DNA of 64,000 nt from contig NZ_JAFICD010000001.1 in assembly GCF_017833525.1 (NCBI RefSeq), positions 744,001-808,000 on the forward strand. The letters run 5' to 3'. The notes beneath the pieces were generated by a model. That model saw nothing but the letters and a program-made list of their open reading frames with translations. It had not been told where the DNA came from and did not search any database. Source of the DNA: Duganella sp. 1411. Its GTDB lineage: Bacteria; Pseudomonadota; Gammaproteobacteria; Burkholderiales; Burkholderiaceae_D. Positions within the stretch are counted from its first letter, which is position 1, and each line of letters opens with the position of its first letter. The position numbers and the translations under genes are program-made. Positions 53,120 through 62,387 of this stretch are shown piece by piece.

Positions 53120-54169
53120 ATGCGTAAACTCTTTGCTTATTCCTATTTTATTGGTGATCCAGAACAGCAACGGCAATTTTTTGCCGAAGGCCATCCGGTC
53201 GTCATCCTGACCCAGGCCTTCGGACTGATCGCCTGGCTGTGCGCCGTCGGCTTGCTGTTGGCGCTGGGCGGCAACGGCCACGCGCAAGCGCTGCTGGGCG
53301 CGCCGGGCATGTTGATCAGTCTGCTCATGACGGTGCGCGCCCGCTCGCTGACCCAGCTGATCGTCACCGGCGTGCTGGGCGCCCTCACCACCGCCGTCGC
53401 CTTCCGGCTGTTCGTGGACCAGTGCGCGCAGCCGGTGTTCTGGGTGCTGCCGATCGGCGTGGCGATGGCGCTGGCGGCGGCGCCGGTGTTTAGCGGCCTG
53501 GTCAACTACATCGGCACCGCGGTCGCCATCTGGCTCATCCTGGCCTGGGGCAACTTCCCCTCCGCGCCGGGCCAGTTGGATTTCTATCTGGCGCTGGTGG
53601 CCGTCGGCGGCAGCCTGTTCATCGGCATCTACCTGAACATCTATTTCCTGACCCTGCGTGTGCGCAATTTCCGGGCGCGCAAGGAATTGACAACCTTGGC
53701 CTTCAAGGACAGCGTCACCGGCTTGAACAACCGCCGCAAGTTCACGCTCGACGCCCGCGCCGCCCAGCAGCTGCACCCCGAGCTGCATTTCCTGATGATC
53801 GACATCGACGATTTTAAAAAGATCAACGACACGCTCGGCCACGACGCCGGCGACGAGGTGCTCAAGAAAACCGCCGCCGTCATCGGCCGCCTGTCGGCCG
53901 GGCACCTGTGCGGACGCCTCGGCGGCGAGGAATTCGGCGTCGTCTTCCGCGGCGACCTGGCGGCCGCCTGCGCCTTCGCCGAGCGCCTGCTGCATGAGGT
54001 GCGCGCGGCCCACCTGCCGGTGCGCACCGTCAGCATCGGCATCGCCGAATTCGACAAACAGGCCGACCTGTCGGTTAGCTACCGCCACGCCGACCAGGCG
54101 CTGTATTCGGCCAAGCACGCGGGCAAGAACTGCTACATCGTCGGCTCGCCTCAGCGCGCGCTGACCTGA
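53120..54169 (+). CDS. Membrane-anchored diguanylate cyclase
   Basis: A 349-residue protein with about six hydrophobic segments in residues 25-185, then a GGDEF domain (residues 190-345): DSVTGLNNRRKFTLDA, DIDDFKKINDTLGHDAGDEV, and GGEEF at 268-272. It should make c-di-GMP. Unlike its two homologues in this window it has no RxxD inhibitory site before the signature. The 100 bases upstream are AT-rich with a TATACT at 53089-53094, a probable -10 element. Its last 19 bases overlap the convergent reductase gene. Confidence 0.9.
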   Translation: MRKLFAYSYFIGDPEQQRQFFAEGHPVVILTQAFGLIAWLCAVGLLLALGGNGHAQALLGAPGMLISLLMTVRARSLTQLIVTGVLGALTTAVAFRLFVDQCAQPVFWVLPIGVAMALAAAPVFSGLVNYIGTAVAIWLILAWGNFPSAPGQLDFYLALVAVGGSLFIGIYLNIYFLTLRVRNFRARKELTTLAFKDSVTGLNNRRKFTLDARAAQQLHPELHFLMIDIDDFKKINDTLGHDAGDEVLKKTAAVIGRLSAGHLCGRLGGEEFGVVFRGDLAAACAFAERLLHEVRAAHLPVRTVSIGIAEFDKQADLSVSYRHADQALYSAKHAGKNCYIVGSPQRALT

Positions 54170-55149
54170 CGCGGCGCGGGCGCCACCTCCCCGCCCAGGC
54201 ACCCCATGCCTTCGAGCGTGGCGCGCATCGCCGTATCGAGCGGCGTGTGCGGCTCGCCGCCCAGCGCCGCGCGCAGCCGCGCGTTCGACATCCGCACCGG
54301 CTGGCGCCACAGGTAGCGCATCTCGCGCAGCTCGCGCATCACCGGCACGAAGGGCGACGCCAAGTTCACCAGCCACCACGGAAAGGCCTTGGCCTTGAGC
54401 TCCGGCCGGCCGGCGGCGCGCGCGATGGCGGCCACCATCCGGGTGCCGTCGGCATCCCAATGACCCTCCATGTGATATGTCGCGAAAGCCGGCAACGCGT
54501 CGCCCTGTTCGATCAGGCGCAGCATGGTTTCGGCCACGTCGGGCAAATAGGCCCACTGGTGGCCGACGCCGGGGGCGCACGGGTTGCTGATCGACGTTAC
54601 CGGCCTGCCCGGCTTGACCAGGCCTTGCGCCAGCCAGCTGTTGCCGGCCCCCGCGCCGAAGAAATCGCCGGCCCGCACGATCAGCGTGCGCACGCCGTCG
54701 TCGGCGGCGGCACGCAGGCGTTTTTCCAGCTCGACCCGAATCGCGCCCTTGCGGGTGAGCGGACGCTGGGGCGAGTCCTCGCGCACGTCGGGAAAAGCGT
54801 CCGGCCCGTAGTTGTAGACCGTCCCCGGCAAGAGTACCCGGGCGCCGCCGGCGCGCGCGGCGGCGATGGTATTGTCTATCATCGGCAGCACCAGCGCGCC
54901 CCAGTTGCGATAGCCGGGCGGGTTGACCGCGTGGACGATCAGCCCCACGCCGCGCGCCGCGCCGACGACGGCGTCGCGCTCCATCGCGTCCCCACGCAGC
55001 CACTCGAAGCCGTCGCCGGCGACGGCCAACCGTTCCGGCGCCCGGTGCAGCGCCTTCACACGCCAGCCGCGCGCCACCAATCGGCGGGCGACCTCGCCGC
55101 CGATGCCGCCCGTCGCGCCCAACACCAGTGCGGTTTTGTCCTGTTCCAT
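54151..55149 (-). CDS. NAD(P)-binding epimerase/reductase (SDR, atypical)
   Basis: A 332-residue Rossmann-fold protein: ALVLGATGGIGGEVARRLVARG gives the dinucleotide-binding motif, and GTVYNYGPDAFP with RAGDFFGAGAG resemble the active-site and substrate regions of NmrA/epimerase-like proteins. A Tyr in VYNYGP may be the catalytic Tyr. The start is at 55149 because GGAG lies 6 bases before it; an ATG four codons upstream (55161) overlaps the site. It is divergent from the LysR regulator, which probably controls it. Substrate unknown. Confidence 0.85.
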   Translation of the reverse strand: MEQDKTALVLGATGGIGGEVARRLVARGWRVKALHRAPERLAVAGDGFEWLRGDAMERDAVVGAARGVGLIVHAVNPPGYRNWGALVLPMIDNTIAAARAGGARVLLPGTVYNYGPDAFPDVREDSPQRPLTRKGAIRVELEKRLRAAADDGVRTLIVRAGDFFGAGAGNSWLAQGLVKPGRPVTSISNPCAPGVGHQWAYLPDVAETMLRLIEQGDALPAFATYHMEGHWDADGTRMVAAIARAAGRPELKAKAFPWWLVNLASPFVPVMRELREMRYLWRQPVRMSNARLRAALGGEPHTPLDTAMRATLEGMGCLGGEVAPAPRQVSAR

Positions 55150-55243
55150 GCTGTTCTCCATTTGGTTGTCGATGGAGCCAGTGTGGGAGACCGGCAGCTA
55201 AAAGAAAATTACCGAAAGGCGCATAGCCGCTATACAATTTCGT

Positions 55244-56164
55244 ATGACCACCGCCGAACCTAATTGGGATCTTTATCGCTCCTTCCTGTCCGTGCTGCGC
55301 GAAGGCTCGCTTTCCGGCGCCGCGCGAGCACTGGGACTGACCCAGCCCACCGTCGGCCGGCACATCGACGCGCTCGAGCAGGCGCTGGGCATGTCGCTGT
55401 TCACGCGCTCGCAGGCGGGCTTCATCGCCACCGACGACGCCTGGGCGCTGCAGCCTTACGCGGAAACGCTGGCCGCCACCTCCGCCGCGCTGCTGCGCGC
55501 GGCCTCGGCCCGGGGGCGCGGCGTCGACGACACCATCACCGGCAGCGTGCGCGTGACGGCCAGCGAGGCGATGGGAGTGGAGGTGCTGACGCCGATGCTG
55601 GCGCGCCTGCGGGACAGCCATCCGGGCATCACGGTCGAACTGTCGCTCTCCAACCGCATCGAGAATCTATTGAGGCGCGACGCCGATATCGCCGTGCGCA
55701 TGCAGCGCCCCGAGCAGGATGTGCTGGTGGCGCGCCGCATCGGCAATATCGATCTGGGATTGCACGCGCACCGCGATTATCTGGAGCGGCACGGCACGCC
55801 GCGCACCTGGGAAGACATGGCAGGCCATGCGCTGATCCGCGTCGACACGGAGAACGCCTTCACCCGCAAGCTCGCGCCGCTGCTTGCCGGCTTGGCGTCC
55901 AGCCGCGCCGCGCTGCGCAGCGACAGCGATCTGGTACATCTGTCGGCGATCCGCGCAGGCATGGGCATCGGCATCTGCCAGGTGCGCCTGGCGCAGCGCG
56001 ATCCGGCGCTGGTGCGGCTGCTGCCCGACCTGCTGACGATCCCGCTCGACACCTGGCTGGCGATGCACGAGAATCTGCGCACCAACCCCGCGTGCGCCGC
56101 CACCTTCGCCGCGTTGGCCGAGGCGCTGACCGCCTACGCGGCCGGCACGGCGTTCGCCGGCTAA
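55244..56164 (+). CDS. LysR-type transcriptional regulator
   Basis: A 306-residue LysR-family protein with an N-terminal winged helix (RSFLSVLREGSLSGAARALG, LTQPTVGRHIDALEQALG) and a substrate-binding domain of about 200 residues (GSVRVTASEAMGVEVLTPML, the effector cleft). It is divergent from the reductase gene with a gap of about 95 bases, the classic layout for a LysR regulator and its target. An ATAC-N6-GTAT palindrome (55232-55245) spans its own start codon and could be an autoregulatory site. Confidence 0.92.
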   Translation: MTTAEPNWDLYRSFLSVLREGSLSGAARALGLTQPTVGRHIDALEQALGMSLFTRSQAGFIATDDAWALQPYAETLAATSAALLRAASARGRGVDDTITGSVRVTASEAMGVEVLTPMLARLRDSHPGITVELSLSNRIENLLRRDADIAVRMQRPEQDVLVARRIGNIDLGLHAHRDYLERHGTPRTWEDMAGHALIRVDTENAFTRKLAPLLAGLASSRAALRSDSDLVHLSAIRAGMGIGICQVRLAQRDPALVRLLPDLLTIPLDTWLAMHENLRTNPACAATFAALAEALTAYAAGTAFAG

Positions 56165-56186
56165 CGGTTAGCCCGAAACCACGCGG

Positions 56187-56597
56187 TTAGCGCGAAGCCA
56201 CGCGGCCGTTGCGGCGCAACTCGTCCTGCATCTGCAGCGTGCTGCGCGCGGCCTGCAGGGTCAGCGCGTCCGGCCCGACGGTCTTGCGCAACAGCGGCCG
56301 GGGAAGATCGGCCCAGCGGCTGCGCGGCAGCTCGGCGGCGCTGTGCGCACCGGGAACGATGCGCTCGGCGCCGCTGTTGAGGATGATCCCGGCGGCGCCG
56401 CTGTCGCTCACTTGAGCGCTGACCTCGTCGTTCGCCACCCGGCTGCCCTGCGGACAATCGGTATCGGTCAGCAGCACGCCGCCCTGGGCGTCCACGCAGC
56501 GGTTGATGCCCGCGCTGGCGGGCGTGGTGGCGGCGCAGGCGGCGGCGAACAGCCCCGCGCTCAGCAGCAATCTGGTCAATTTCAGCGATGTGTTCAT
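56187..56597 (-). CDS. Exported DUF4124-like protein
   Basis: A 136-residue protein with a signal peptide (LLLSAGLFAAACAATTPASA) and a DUF4124-like segment, INRCVDAQGGVLLTDTDCPQG, at residues 30-50. The remainder is low in recognisable features. DUF4124 proteins are common in betaproteobacteria, and their role is unknown. It is convergent with the LysR gene with 22 bases between stops and divergent from the DUF481 gene. Confidence 0.75.
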   Translation of the reverse strand: MNTSLKLTRLLLSAGLFAAACAATTPASAGINRCVDAQGGVLLTDTDCPQGSRVANDEVSAQVSDSGAAGIILNSGAERIVPGAHSAAELPRSRWADLPRPLLRKTVGPDALTLQAARSTLQMQDELRRNGRVASR

Positions 56598-56749
56598 GAT
56601 CGGTACCCCCGTTCGTCTAATGGGGCGATGATCCTCCGTTGACCCGGCCGCCTCTGTACGGAACCACACGCAATCGGTGTCGGGGTACAATAGCGGCTTC
56701 TTCCGTAACAAGATGACGCACCGCCGGCCACGCCCGGCAACGCCCTTCC

Positions 56750-57505
56750 ATGCCTATGAAACCATTGCTGTTCGTCCCCGCGCTAGCGCTATCACTCAGC
56801 TGCGGTCATGCCGCCGCCGTCGATCTCGATCCCCCGTATGGCTGGAGCACCTCCGCCGAACTGGGCGCCATCTCCACCTCCGGCAACACCGTCGGTACCT
56901 CCGTTACCGGCAAGATAGATTCCAAACAGGAACTTCCAGACTGGAGCAACGAGTACATCCTGGCCGGATACTTCAAGGACGAGCAGGTCACCAACGCCGA
57001 CGGCGAAAAAGTGCGCGAACGTTCGGCGCAGCGTTACTCGCTGTCGGCCAAGGCCGCGTATAAGCTGATGCAGGACCGCGACCGCCTGTTCGCGCTGGCC
57101 ACGCACGTCGACGACCGTTTCGGCGCCTACCTGCGCTACTCGACCATCGGCGTCGGTTACGGCACCCAGATCTACCAGTCGGAGACCAAGACGCTGGACG
57201 TGGAAATCGGTCCGGGCTACTTCCGCGGCGCGCGCTCGACCGGCGAAACCGAAAACGGCATGACGGTGCGCGGCGCGGCCGACTTCAAATGGCGCCTGAG
57301 CGAGAGCGCCCTGTTCTCGCAAATGCTCACCGTCGAACGGGGCACCTCGAACATCCACTCGCAGGCCGAGACGGCGCTGCGCACCAAAATCAACAACACC
57401 ATGCAGTTGAAGGCCGCGTTCAGCGTCCGCAACGACACCAGCGTGCCGGCGGATAAAAAGAACACCGACACGCAAACCTCGGTGACCCTGGTCTATTCCT
57501 TCTGA
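56750..57505 (+). CDS. DUF481 outer-membrane protein (YdiY-like)
   Basis: A 251-residue protein with a signal peptide ([18 protein letters not shown]) and a beta-barrel-like body of alternating residues, ending in VTLVYSF with a terminal Phe as in outer-membrane proteins. [20 protein letters not shown] is the DUF481 signature. Family members are described as salt-induced outer-membrane proteins; the exact role is unknown. The start could be ATG 56750 or 56756. It lies 28 bases before purT, so they may be co-transcribed. Confidence 0.87.
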   Translation: MPMKPLLFVPALALSLSCGHAAAVDLDPPYGWSTSAELGAISTSGNTVGTSVTGKIDSKQELPDWSNEYILAGYFKDEQVTNADGEKVRERSAQRYSLSAKAAYKLMQDRDRLFALATHVDDRFGAYLRYSTIGVGYGTQIYQSETKTLDVEIGPGYFRGARSTGETENGMTVRGAADFKWRLSESALFSQMLTVERGTSNIHSQAETALRTKINNTMQLKAAFSVRNDTSVPADKKNTDTQTSVTLVYSF

Positions 57506-57533
57506 CGCTTTTTTTACATCTTCTGAACCAACC

Positions 57534-58745
57534 ATGAACACTCCACGCATCCTCGGCACGCCCCTGTCCCCCACCGCCACCAAAGTCATGCTGCTCGGCT
57601 CGGGCGAACTGGGCAAGGAAGTCATCATCGCGCTGCAGCGCCTGGGCGTGGAAGTGATCGCCGTCGACCGCTATCCGAACGCGCCGGGCCACCAGGTCGC
57701 GCACCGCGCCCACGTCATCAACATGACCGACGGCGCCGCGCTGGCCGCGCTGATCGAGCAGGAACAGCCGGACCTGATCGTGCCGGAGATCGAAGCCATC
57801 GCCACCGACACCCTGGCCGCGCTGGAACAAGCCGGCAAGATCACCTGCATCCCGACCGCCCGCGCCGCCCAGCTGACGATGAACCGCGAGGGCATCCGCT
57901 GCCTGGCCGCCGAGACGCTCGGCCTGGCCACGTCGCCGTACCGCTTCGCCAGCAGCCTGGCGGAGCTGGAGGCGGCCACCGCCGCCATCGGCTTCCCGTG
58001 CGTGATCAAGCCTGTCATGTCGTCGTCGGGCAAGGGCCAGTCGAAGATCGACAGCGCCGCCGAAGTCAAGGCCGCGTGGGACTACGCCGCCGCCGGCAGC
58101 CGGGTCGACTCGGGCCGCGTCATCGTCGAAGGCTTCATCGACTTCGACTACGAAATCACGCTGTTGACGGTGCGCTCGATCGGCGCCGACGGCCAGGTCG
58201 TCACGCAGTTCTGCGACCCGATCGGCCACGTGCAGGTGCAGGGCGACTACGTCGAATCGTGGCAGCCGTGCCGCATGAATGCGCTGGCCCTCGAACGCGC
58301 GCGCGACATCGCCGCCAAGGTCACCGGCGACCTGGGAGGCCTGGGCCTGTTCGGCGTGGAGCTGTTCGTCAAGGACGACATGGTGTGGTTCTCGGAAGTG
58401 AGCCCGCGCCCGCACGACACCGGCATGGTGACGATGGCGACGCAGGTGCAAAGCGAGTTCGAACTGCACGCCAAGGCCATCCTGGGGCTGCCGGTCAATG
58501 TCGCGCTCAAGGCGCCGGGCGCGTCGGCCGTCATCTACGGCCAGCACGAGGCGGCCGGCATCGCGTTCGAGGGCGTGGCCGAGGCGTTGCGCGTTCCGGG
58601 CAGCGACATCCGCCTGTTCGGCAAACCGGAATCGTTCGCGCGCCGCCGCATGGGCGTGGCGCTGGCGACGGCGGACGACGTGGAGACGGCACGCGCGCGG
58701 GCCAAGGAAGCGGCGGCGAAGGTCAAGCCGGTGCTCGCCAAATAA
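57534..58745 (+). CDS. purT: Formate-dependent GAR transformylase
   Basis: A 403-residue ATP-grasp enzyme that uses formate and ATP to formylate glycinamide ribonucleotide in purine synthesis. [20 protein letters not shown] is the N-terminal nucleotide-binding block, followed by [16 protein letters not shown] in the ATP-grasp fold, [19 protein letters not shown] and [15 protein letters not shown]. The length and C-terminal domain ([16 protein letters not shown]) are complete. A palindromic repeat follows about 65 bases downstream. Confidence 0.95.
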   Translation: MNTPRILGTPLSPTATKVMLLGSGELGKEVIIALQRLGVEVIAVDRYPNAPGHQVAHRAHVINMTDGAALAALIEQEQPDLIVPEIEAIATDTLAALEQAGKITCIPTARAAQLTMNREGIRCLAAETLGLATSPYRFASSLAELEAATAAIGFPCVIKPVMSSSGKGQSKIDSAAEVKAAWDYAAAGSRVDSGRVIVEGFIDFDYEITLLTVRSIGADGQVVTQFCDPIGHVQVQGDYVESWQPCRMNALALERARDIAAKVTGDLGGLGLFGVELFVKDDMVWFSEVSPRPHDTGMVTMATQVQSEFELHAKAILGLPVNVALKAPGASAVIYGQHEAAGIAFEGVAEALRVPGSDIRLFGKPESFARRRMGVALATADDVETARARAKEAAAKVKPVLAK

Positions 58746-58810
58746 ATGCGCATGGCACGTGACCACGTAAAAACGAACACGGACACGCACGCAAAAAAAA
58801 CCCGGAAACA

Positions 58811-58904
58811 CGTAGGGCGGATTAGGCGGAACGCCGTAATCCGCCATGCATGAGCCGCCGACGGCGCCCGCATGGCGGATTACGCTGCGCTAATCCGCCC
58901 TACA
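58811..58904. repeat. Palindromic repeat element, copy 2 (inverted)
   Basis: A 94-base palindrome related to the copy at 34632-34731 but in the opposite orientation. The outer arms are GTAGGGCGGATTAG (58812-58825) and its complement (58890-58903). The inner arms CGTAATCCGCCATG (58835-58848) and its complement (58871-58884) are also perfect. Against copy 1 the inner arms differ at one position by a compensating change in both arms, so pairing is kept. The right outer arm supplies the stop codon of the LytTR regulator gene (58902-58900). Confidence 0.88.
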
Positions 58905-59754
58905 TTTGCCTGAACAAATCCACGTAATTCCGGCTAACCACCAGCTGCTCCGCGCGGCCCTTGAGCTGCACCATCAAGCGCCCGCGGAAATCCTGGCGCG
59001 TGCCCGCCACGTGGCGCGCCGCGACGATCACGCTGCGGTGGATCTGCCAGAAGTGCCGCTCGTCGAGCTGCTCGCGCAGCTTGCTGATCGGCGTGCGTAT
59101 CAGGCTCTCGCCGTCGGCCAGGAACACGCTGGTGTACTTGTCGTTGCTCTGGAAGTAAATCACCTCGTCGACCGCGATCAGGCGCGTTTGATCGCCATGC
59201 GCCGCGCGTATCCACTGCAGCGGCGCGGCCGCGGCCACCGGGACCGACGGCGCCGCCCCGCCCAACTGCGCCAACAAGGCCTGCAGGGCCGCCGCCGTCA
59301 CGCCGCCCGCCGGCGCCACCTCTTCGCGCCGCGCCTGCAACGCCGCCTTCAGCTTGCCGACCGTCTTCGTCAAGCGCTCCAGGCTCGCCGGTTTCAACAG
59401 ATAATCCACCGCCGAATGCTCGAACGCCGCCACCGCGTACTGGTCGAACGCTGTGACGAAAACGATGTGCGGCGGCTTGGGCGCCTCCAGCAGCCGCGCC
59501 GCCACGTCGAGCCCCGTCATGCCCGGCATGCGGATGTCGAGGAACACCACGTCGGGCGCCTGCTCGTCGATCAGGCGCAGCGCTTCGAGCCCGTTGGCCG
59601 CCTTGGCGACCACGCGCAGCTCCGGCCACACTGTTTCAAGCTGGCCTTCCAGGTAATCGCGCAGATGCGCTTCGTCGTCGGCTATGAGGGCGTGGAAAGT
59701 ATCGATGTCGGGCTCGCGTTCAAAGGCAGCATCAGGCGCACCGTCATGCCGCAT
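58900..59754 (-). CDS. LytTR-type response regulator
   Basis: A 284-residue regulator of the AlgR/LytR group. The receiver domain (residues 20-135) has LIADDE, the phospho-acceptor Asp73 in VVFLDIRMPGM and the Lys in DYLLKPA. The LytTR DNA-binding domain is at residues 185-284 (EVIYFQSNDKYTSVFL, FWQIHRSVIVA, LVVSRNYVDLFRQM). It overlaps the kinase gene by 73 bases. Its stop codon lies within the palindromic repeat, so the last residues may derive from the insertion. It probably controls a target gene elsewhere. Confidence 0.93.
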   Translation of the reverse strand: MRHDGAPDAAFEREPDIDTFHALIADDEAHLRDYLEGQLETVWPELRVVAKAANGLEALRLIDEQAPDVVFLDIRMPGMTGLDVAARLLEAPKPPHIVFVTAFDQYAVAAFEHSAVDYLLKPASLERLTKTVGKLKAALQARREEVAPAGGVTAAALQALLAQLGGAAPSVPVAAAAPLQWIRAAHGDQTRLIAVDEVIYFQSNDKYTSVFLADGESLIRTPISKLREQLDERHFWQIHRSVIVAARHVAGTRQDFRGRLMVQLKGRAEQLVVSRNYVDLFRQM

Positions 59755-60866
59755 GGTTGGTTTTCCAATAATTCTACCCGAGCCGCGCCGCCATATAAAC
59801 TGCGCAGGCGCTCACGCAGGTTGCTCAGGCCCACGCCGCCGCCGGGTTTGTGGGAAGCCGTCCCCGTGCCGCCCAAGCCGGCGCCGGTGTCGCTGACCTG
59901 CACGCACACGCCATCGCCCAGCAGGCGCGCGCTGATGACGATCTCGCCGCCCTCGACCTTGGGCTCCAGCCCGTGGGAGATCGCGTTCTCCACCACCGGC
60001 TGCAGCAGCATCGGCGCCATCGCGTAGCCGCGCAGCTCCTCCGGCACGTCGATACGGTAGCGCAGCCGGTCGCCCATGCGCACGGCCAGCACGTCCAGGT
60101 ACGCCGCCAGCAGAGCGGCCTCGCTGGCCAGCGTGGTCTGGTCGCCACGGCTGGCCGCCAGGCTGGCGCGCAGATAATCGATGAACCGTTCCAGCATATG
60201 GCGCGCCTGCGCCGGCTGCGTCCCGATCAGGCTGACCACATTGGCCAGCGTGTTGTACAGGAAGTGCGGCTCGATCTGCGCCTGCAGCGCGCGCAGCCGC
60301 GCCTCCGCCAGCAACCGCTGGCTCGACGCGATCAGCTCCTTCTGGCGCGCCTCGTCCAGCGCGGCCTGCATCCTGCGCTCGGCCGCCAGGCGCACGGCGT
60401 ACATCAAGATCGCCACCAGCGTGGCGATCACCAGCGACTGCGCCAGCACGTCCCGCTGCCGCAGCACCCGCAGCGGATTGGCACCGCTCAGCAGCAAATT
60501 GCCCAGGCCTATCCCCAGCGGCACGCAGACCGCCAGCAACGCGACGTGGAACAGCATGCGCTTGACGCCGCGCACACGGCGCGGCCAGCCGTTCGACAGC
60601 CAGCCCAGCGCGGCCAAGGCGCCATACACCATCGCGCCGATCAGATTGGAGATCACCAGCATCGCCGACAGGTAGCCGCGCAGCGCGTCGTCGTCCCCCA
60701 CCACCTTCTGGATGGCGGTCAGCGCCAGCGCCACGGCGCTGCTGAAGATCACGGTGTAGAGCACATTGCGCGGAACCGACGACGGCCAGCGACGGAACAC
60801 CGGGATGATTTCCAGCGGGTGCGCGATCGGTAGCGGTTTGAGGTCCGTCATAGGGGTGTTATTCAA
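59682..60866 (-). CDS. LytS/AlgZ-type sensor histidine kinase
   Basis: A 394-residue kinase with about four membrane segments in residues 30-160 (LYTVIFSSAVALALTAI, LSAMLVISNLIGAMVYGAL). The His_kinase motif LQAQIEPHFLYNTLANVVSL with the phosphorylated His follows, and the ATPase domain has MLLQPVVENAISHGLEP and VSDTGAGLG. It overlaps the LytTR regulator by 73 bases, so kinase and regulator are produced together as a two-component pair. The signal is unknown; no extra sensory domain is seen. Confidence 0.93.
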   Translation of the reverse strand: MNNTPMTDLKPLPIAHPLEIIPVFRRWPSSVPRNVLYTVIFSSAVALALTAIQKVVGDDDALRGYLSAMLVISNLIGAMVYGALAALGWLSNGWPRRVRGVKRMLFHVALLAVCVPLGIGLGNLLLSGANPLRVLRQRDVLAQSLVIATLVAILMYAVRLAAERRMQAALDEARQKELIASSQRLLAEARLRALQAQIEPHFLYNTLANVVSLIGTQPAQARHMLERFIDYLRASLAASRGDQTTLASEAALLAAYLDVLAVRMGDRLRYRIDVPEELRGYAMAPMLLQPVVENAISHGLEPKVEGGEIVISARLLGDGVCVQVSDTGAGLGGTGTASHKPGGGVGLSNLRERLRSLYGGAARVELLENQPCGMTVRLMLPLNASPTSILSTPS

Positions 60867-60884
60867 AGCGAGGCATCCAAAATA

Positions 60885-62375
60885 TCATGACGCCAGAAAG
60901 TTACCATGAAAGCAAACCGGCGCGCGATAAGCCAGTCGCGCCAAGGCCCTCGGCCCGGCTTTGATGTTGTGCGCATCAAACACCGTCATCACCGTCTGCC
61001 CGCGCCGCACGTCCTGCGCCACGCCGACCAGATAGGCGTCGGTCTCCGAGCGCGCGCCGCGCCGTGGCACCAGCACGTGCTCCTCGACCTGCCAGCCGGC
61101 GCCAAACGCATAGCTATCGGCCTTGCCGCCGTCGGTGTCGATCAGATTGACCGTGTTCAGTGTCAAAGCCTTGTCGGCGCCGTCGGCGCCCAGCACCGCC
61201 AGCTTGCGATGGCGCGCCGACACCACCTGCGGCGCCACGCGCGGAAACTCGCTGACGCCAAACAGGCGGGCCTCGCGCGCCTGGCCGCTGGCATAGTCAA
61301 GCGTGATTTGCACCGTGCTGCTGCGCCCTTCGCGGTAGTCGCGCATCTGGCCGCGCATCGGCAAGCCGGGGTCGGGCAGGATGTCGCCTTCGTGCAGCAC
61401 CGCGTCCAGCCGGGTGCAGGCGCCGTCCTCGAACGCGTTCCCGAGGTGGAATACGGAGCGCGCCGGCAGCTCGAATACCTGGCGCAGCGCCAGCGTGTCC
61501 TTGTCGACGACAACCGCCCGTAGCGGCCGCGCGCCGCCTTCCCAGCGCAGGCTCTCGGCCAGACTGAGATCGGCGTCGCGGGCCATGGCGTAAGGCGGCA
61601 CCAGGAAAATCAGATGGCGTCCGCTGACGGCGAAATCGTGCACCATGTTCAGCTGCGGCACCGGCACCATGGCGGTCCGCGTCACCTCGCCCGCCGCGTT
61701 GAGGCGGTAGATAATGAGCCGGTCGCCACCTTGCACGCAGCCGAAGTTCCACAGGCCGCCATCGGGATCGATTTTCGGATGCGCGGAGAACGGCATCGAC
61801 TTCAAATCGGCGCGCCAGGTCTTGACGCCGCGCGTGGCCAGCGTCAGCGGATCGAGTTCGATCGCCGATCCGCCCTCCCACAGCGCGTACAGCCGGCCAT
61901 TGAACGGCAGCAGATTGGTGTTGGCGACGTTGACGGTGTCGTTGTTTTTCACCGCCCGGCGGTCGATGTAGGTGCCGAAGGCGGGATACAGGAAGCGGCC
62001 GGCGCTGCTCTCGTCATCGAATTTCTTCGTCAGCACGAAGCGGCCACGATGCGCGACCCGGCCGCCGCCGATCCGCCAGCTTTGCGCGAAGCCGTCGCCG
62101 TCGAACCAGTGGTGATACCGCTCGCCGCCCAGTTCAAAGCGTCCCGGCCCGTTGCGATAGAAAACGCCATTCAGGTCGGCCGGCAGGCGGCCATGGACGA
62201 CAGCGTCGCCGGCCAGCTCGCCGGCGGTATCGGCGTACACCGACAGGCGCGGATCGCGCTCCAGCGCCTGGTGGAACAGGCCCGAGGTCGCGCTGTCGGC
62301 CAGCGCCGGACCGGCGCCCAGGCCCAAGGCCGCAAGGCCGATGCCACGGGAGAGGAATTGACGGCGTGGATTCAT
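60885..62375 (-). CDS. Carotenoid-oxygenase-family protein with Tat signal
   Basis: A 496-residue protein of the RPE65/carotenoid cleavage oxygenase family. The N-terminus RRQFLSRGIGLAALGLGAG has a twin-arginine export motif. The four iron-binding His blocks are present: FSAHPKIDPDGG, NMVHDFAVSG, FHLGNAFEDG and CFHGNFLAS near the end. The protein should cleave a polyene or stilbene double bond with oxygen, in the periplasm if exported. Tat export is unusual for this mainly cytoplasmic family. It is followed, after 12 bases upstream on the same strand, by a DUF2141 protein, so the two are likely one transcript. Confidence 0.88.
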   Translation of the reverse strand: MNPRRQFLSRGIGLAALGLGAGPALADSATSGLFHQALERDPRLSVYADTAGELAGDAVVHGRLPADLNGVFYRNGPGRFELGGERYHHWFDGDGFAQSWRIGGGRVAHRGRFVLTKKFDDESSAGRFLYPAFGTYIDRRAVKNNDTVNVANTNLLPFNGRLYALWEGGSAIELDPLTLATRGVKTWRADLKSMPFSAHPKIDPDGGLWNFGCVQGGDRLIIYRLNAAGEVTRTAMVPVPQLNMVHDFAVSGRHLIFLVPPYAMARDADLSLAESLRWEGGARPLRAVVVDKDTLALRQVFELPARSVFHLGNAFEDGACTRLDAVLHEGDILPDPGLPMRGQMRDYREGRSSTVQITLDYASGQAREARLFGVSEFPRVAPQVVSARHRKLAVLGADGADKALTLNTVNLIDTDGGKADSYAFGAGWQVEEHVLVPRRGARSETDAYLVGVAQDVRRGQTVMTVFDAHNIKAGPRALARLAYRAPVCFHGNFLAS

Positions 62376-62387
62376 CGCGTCCCCCGA

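Noticed and set aside
53051..55621. An 856-residue open frame on the minus strand
   Set aside because: It runs antisense to the GGDEF gene, out of frame with the reductase and across the start of the LysR gene. There is no domain-like sequence.
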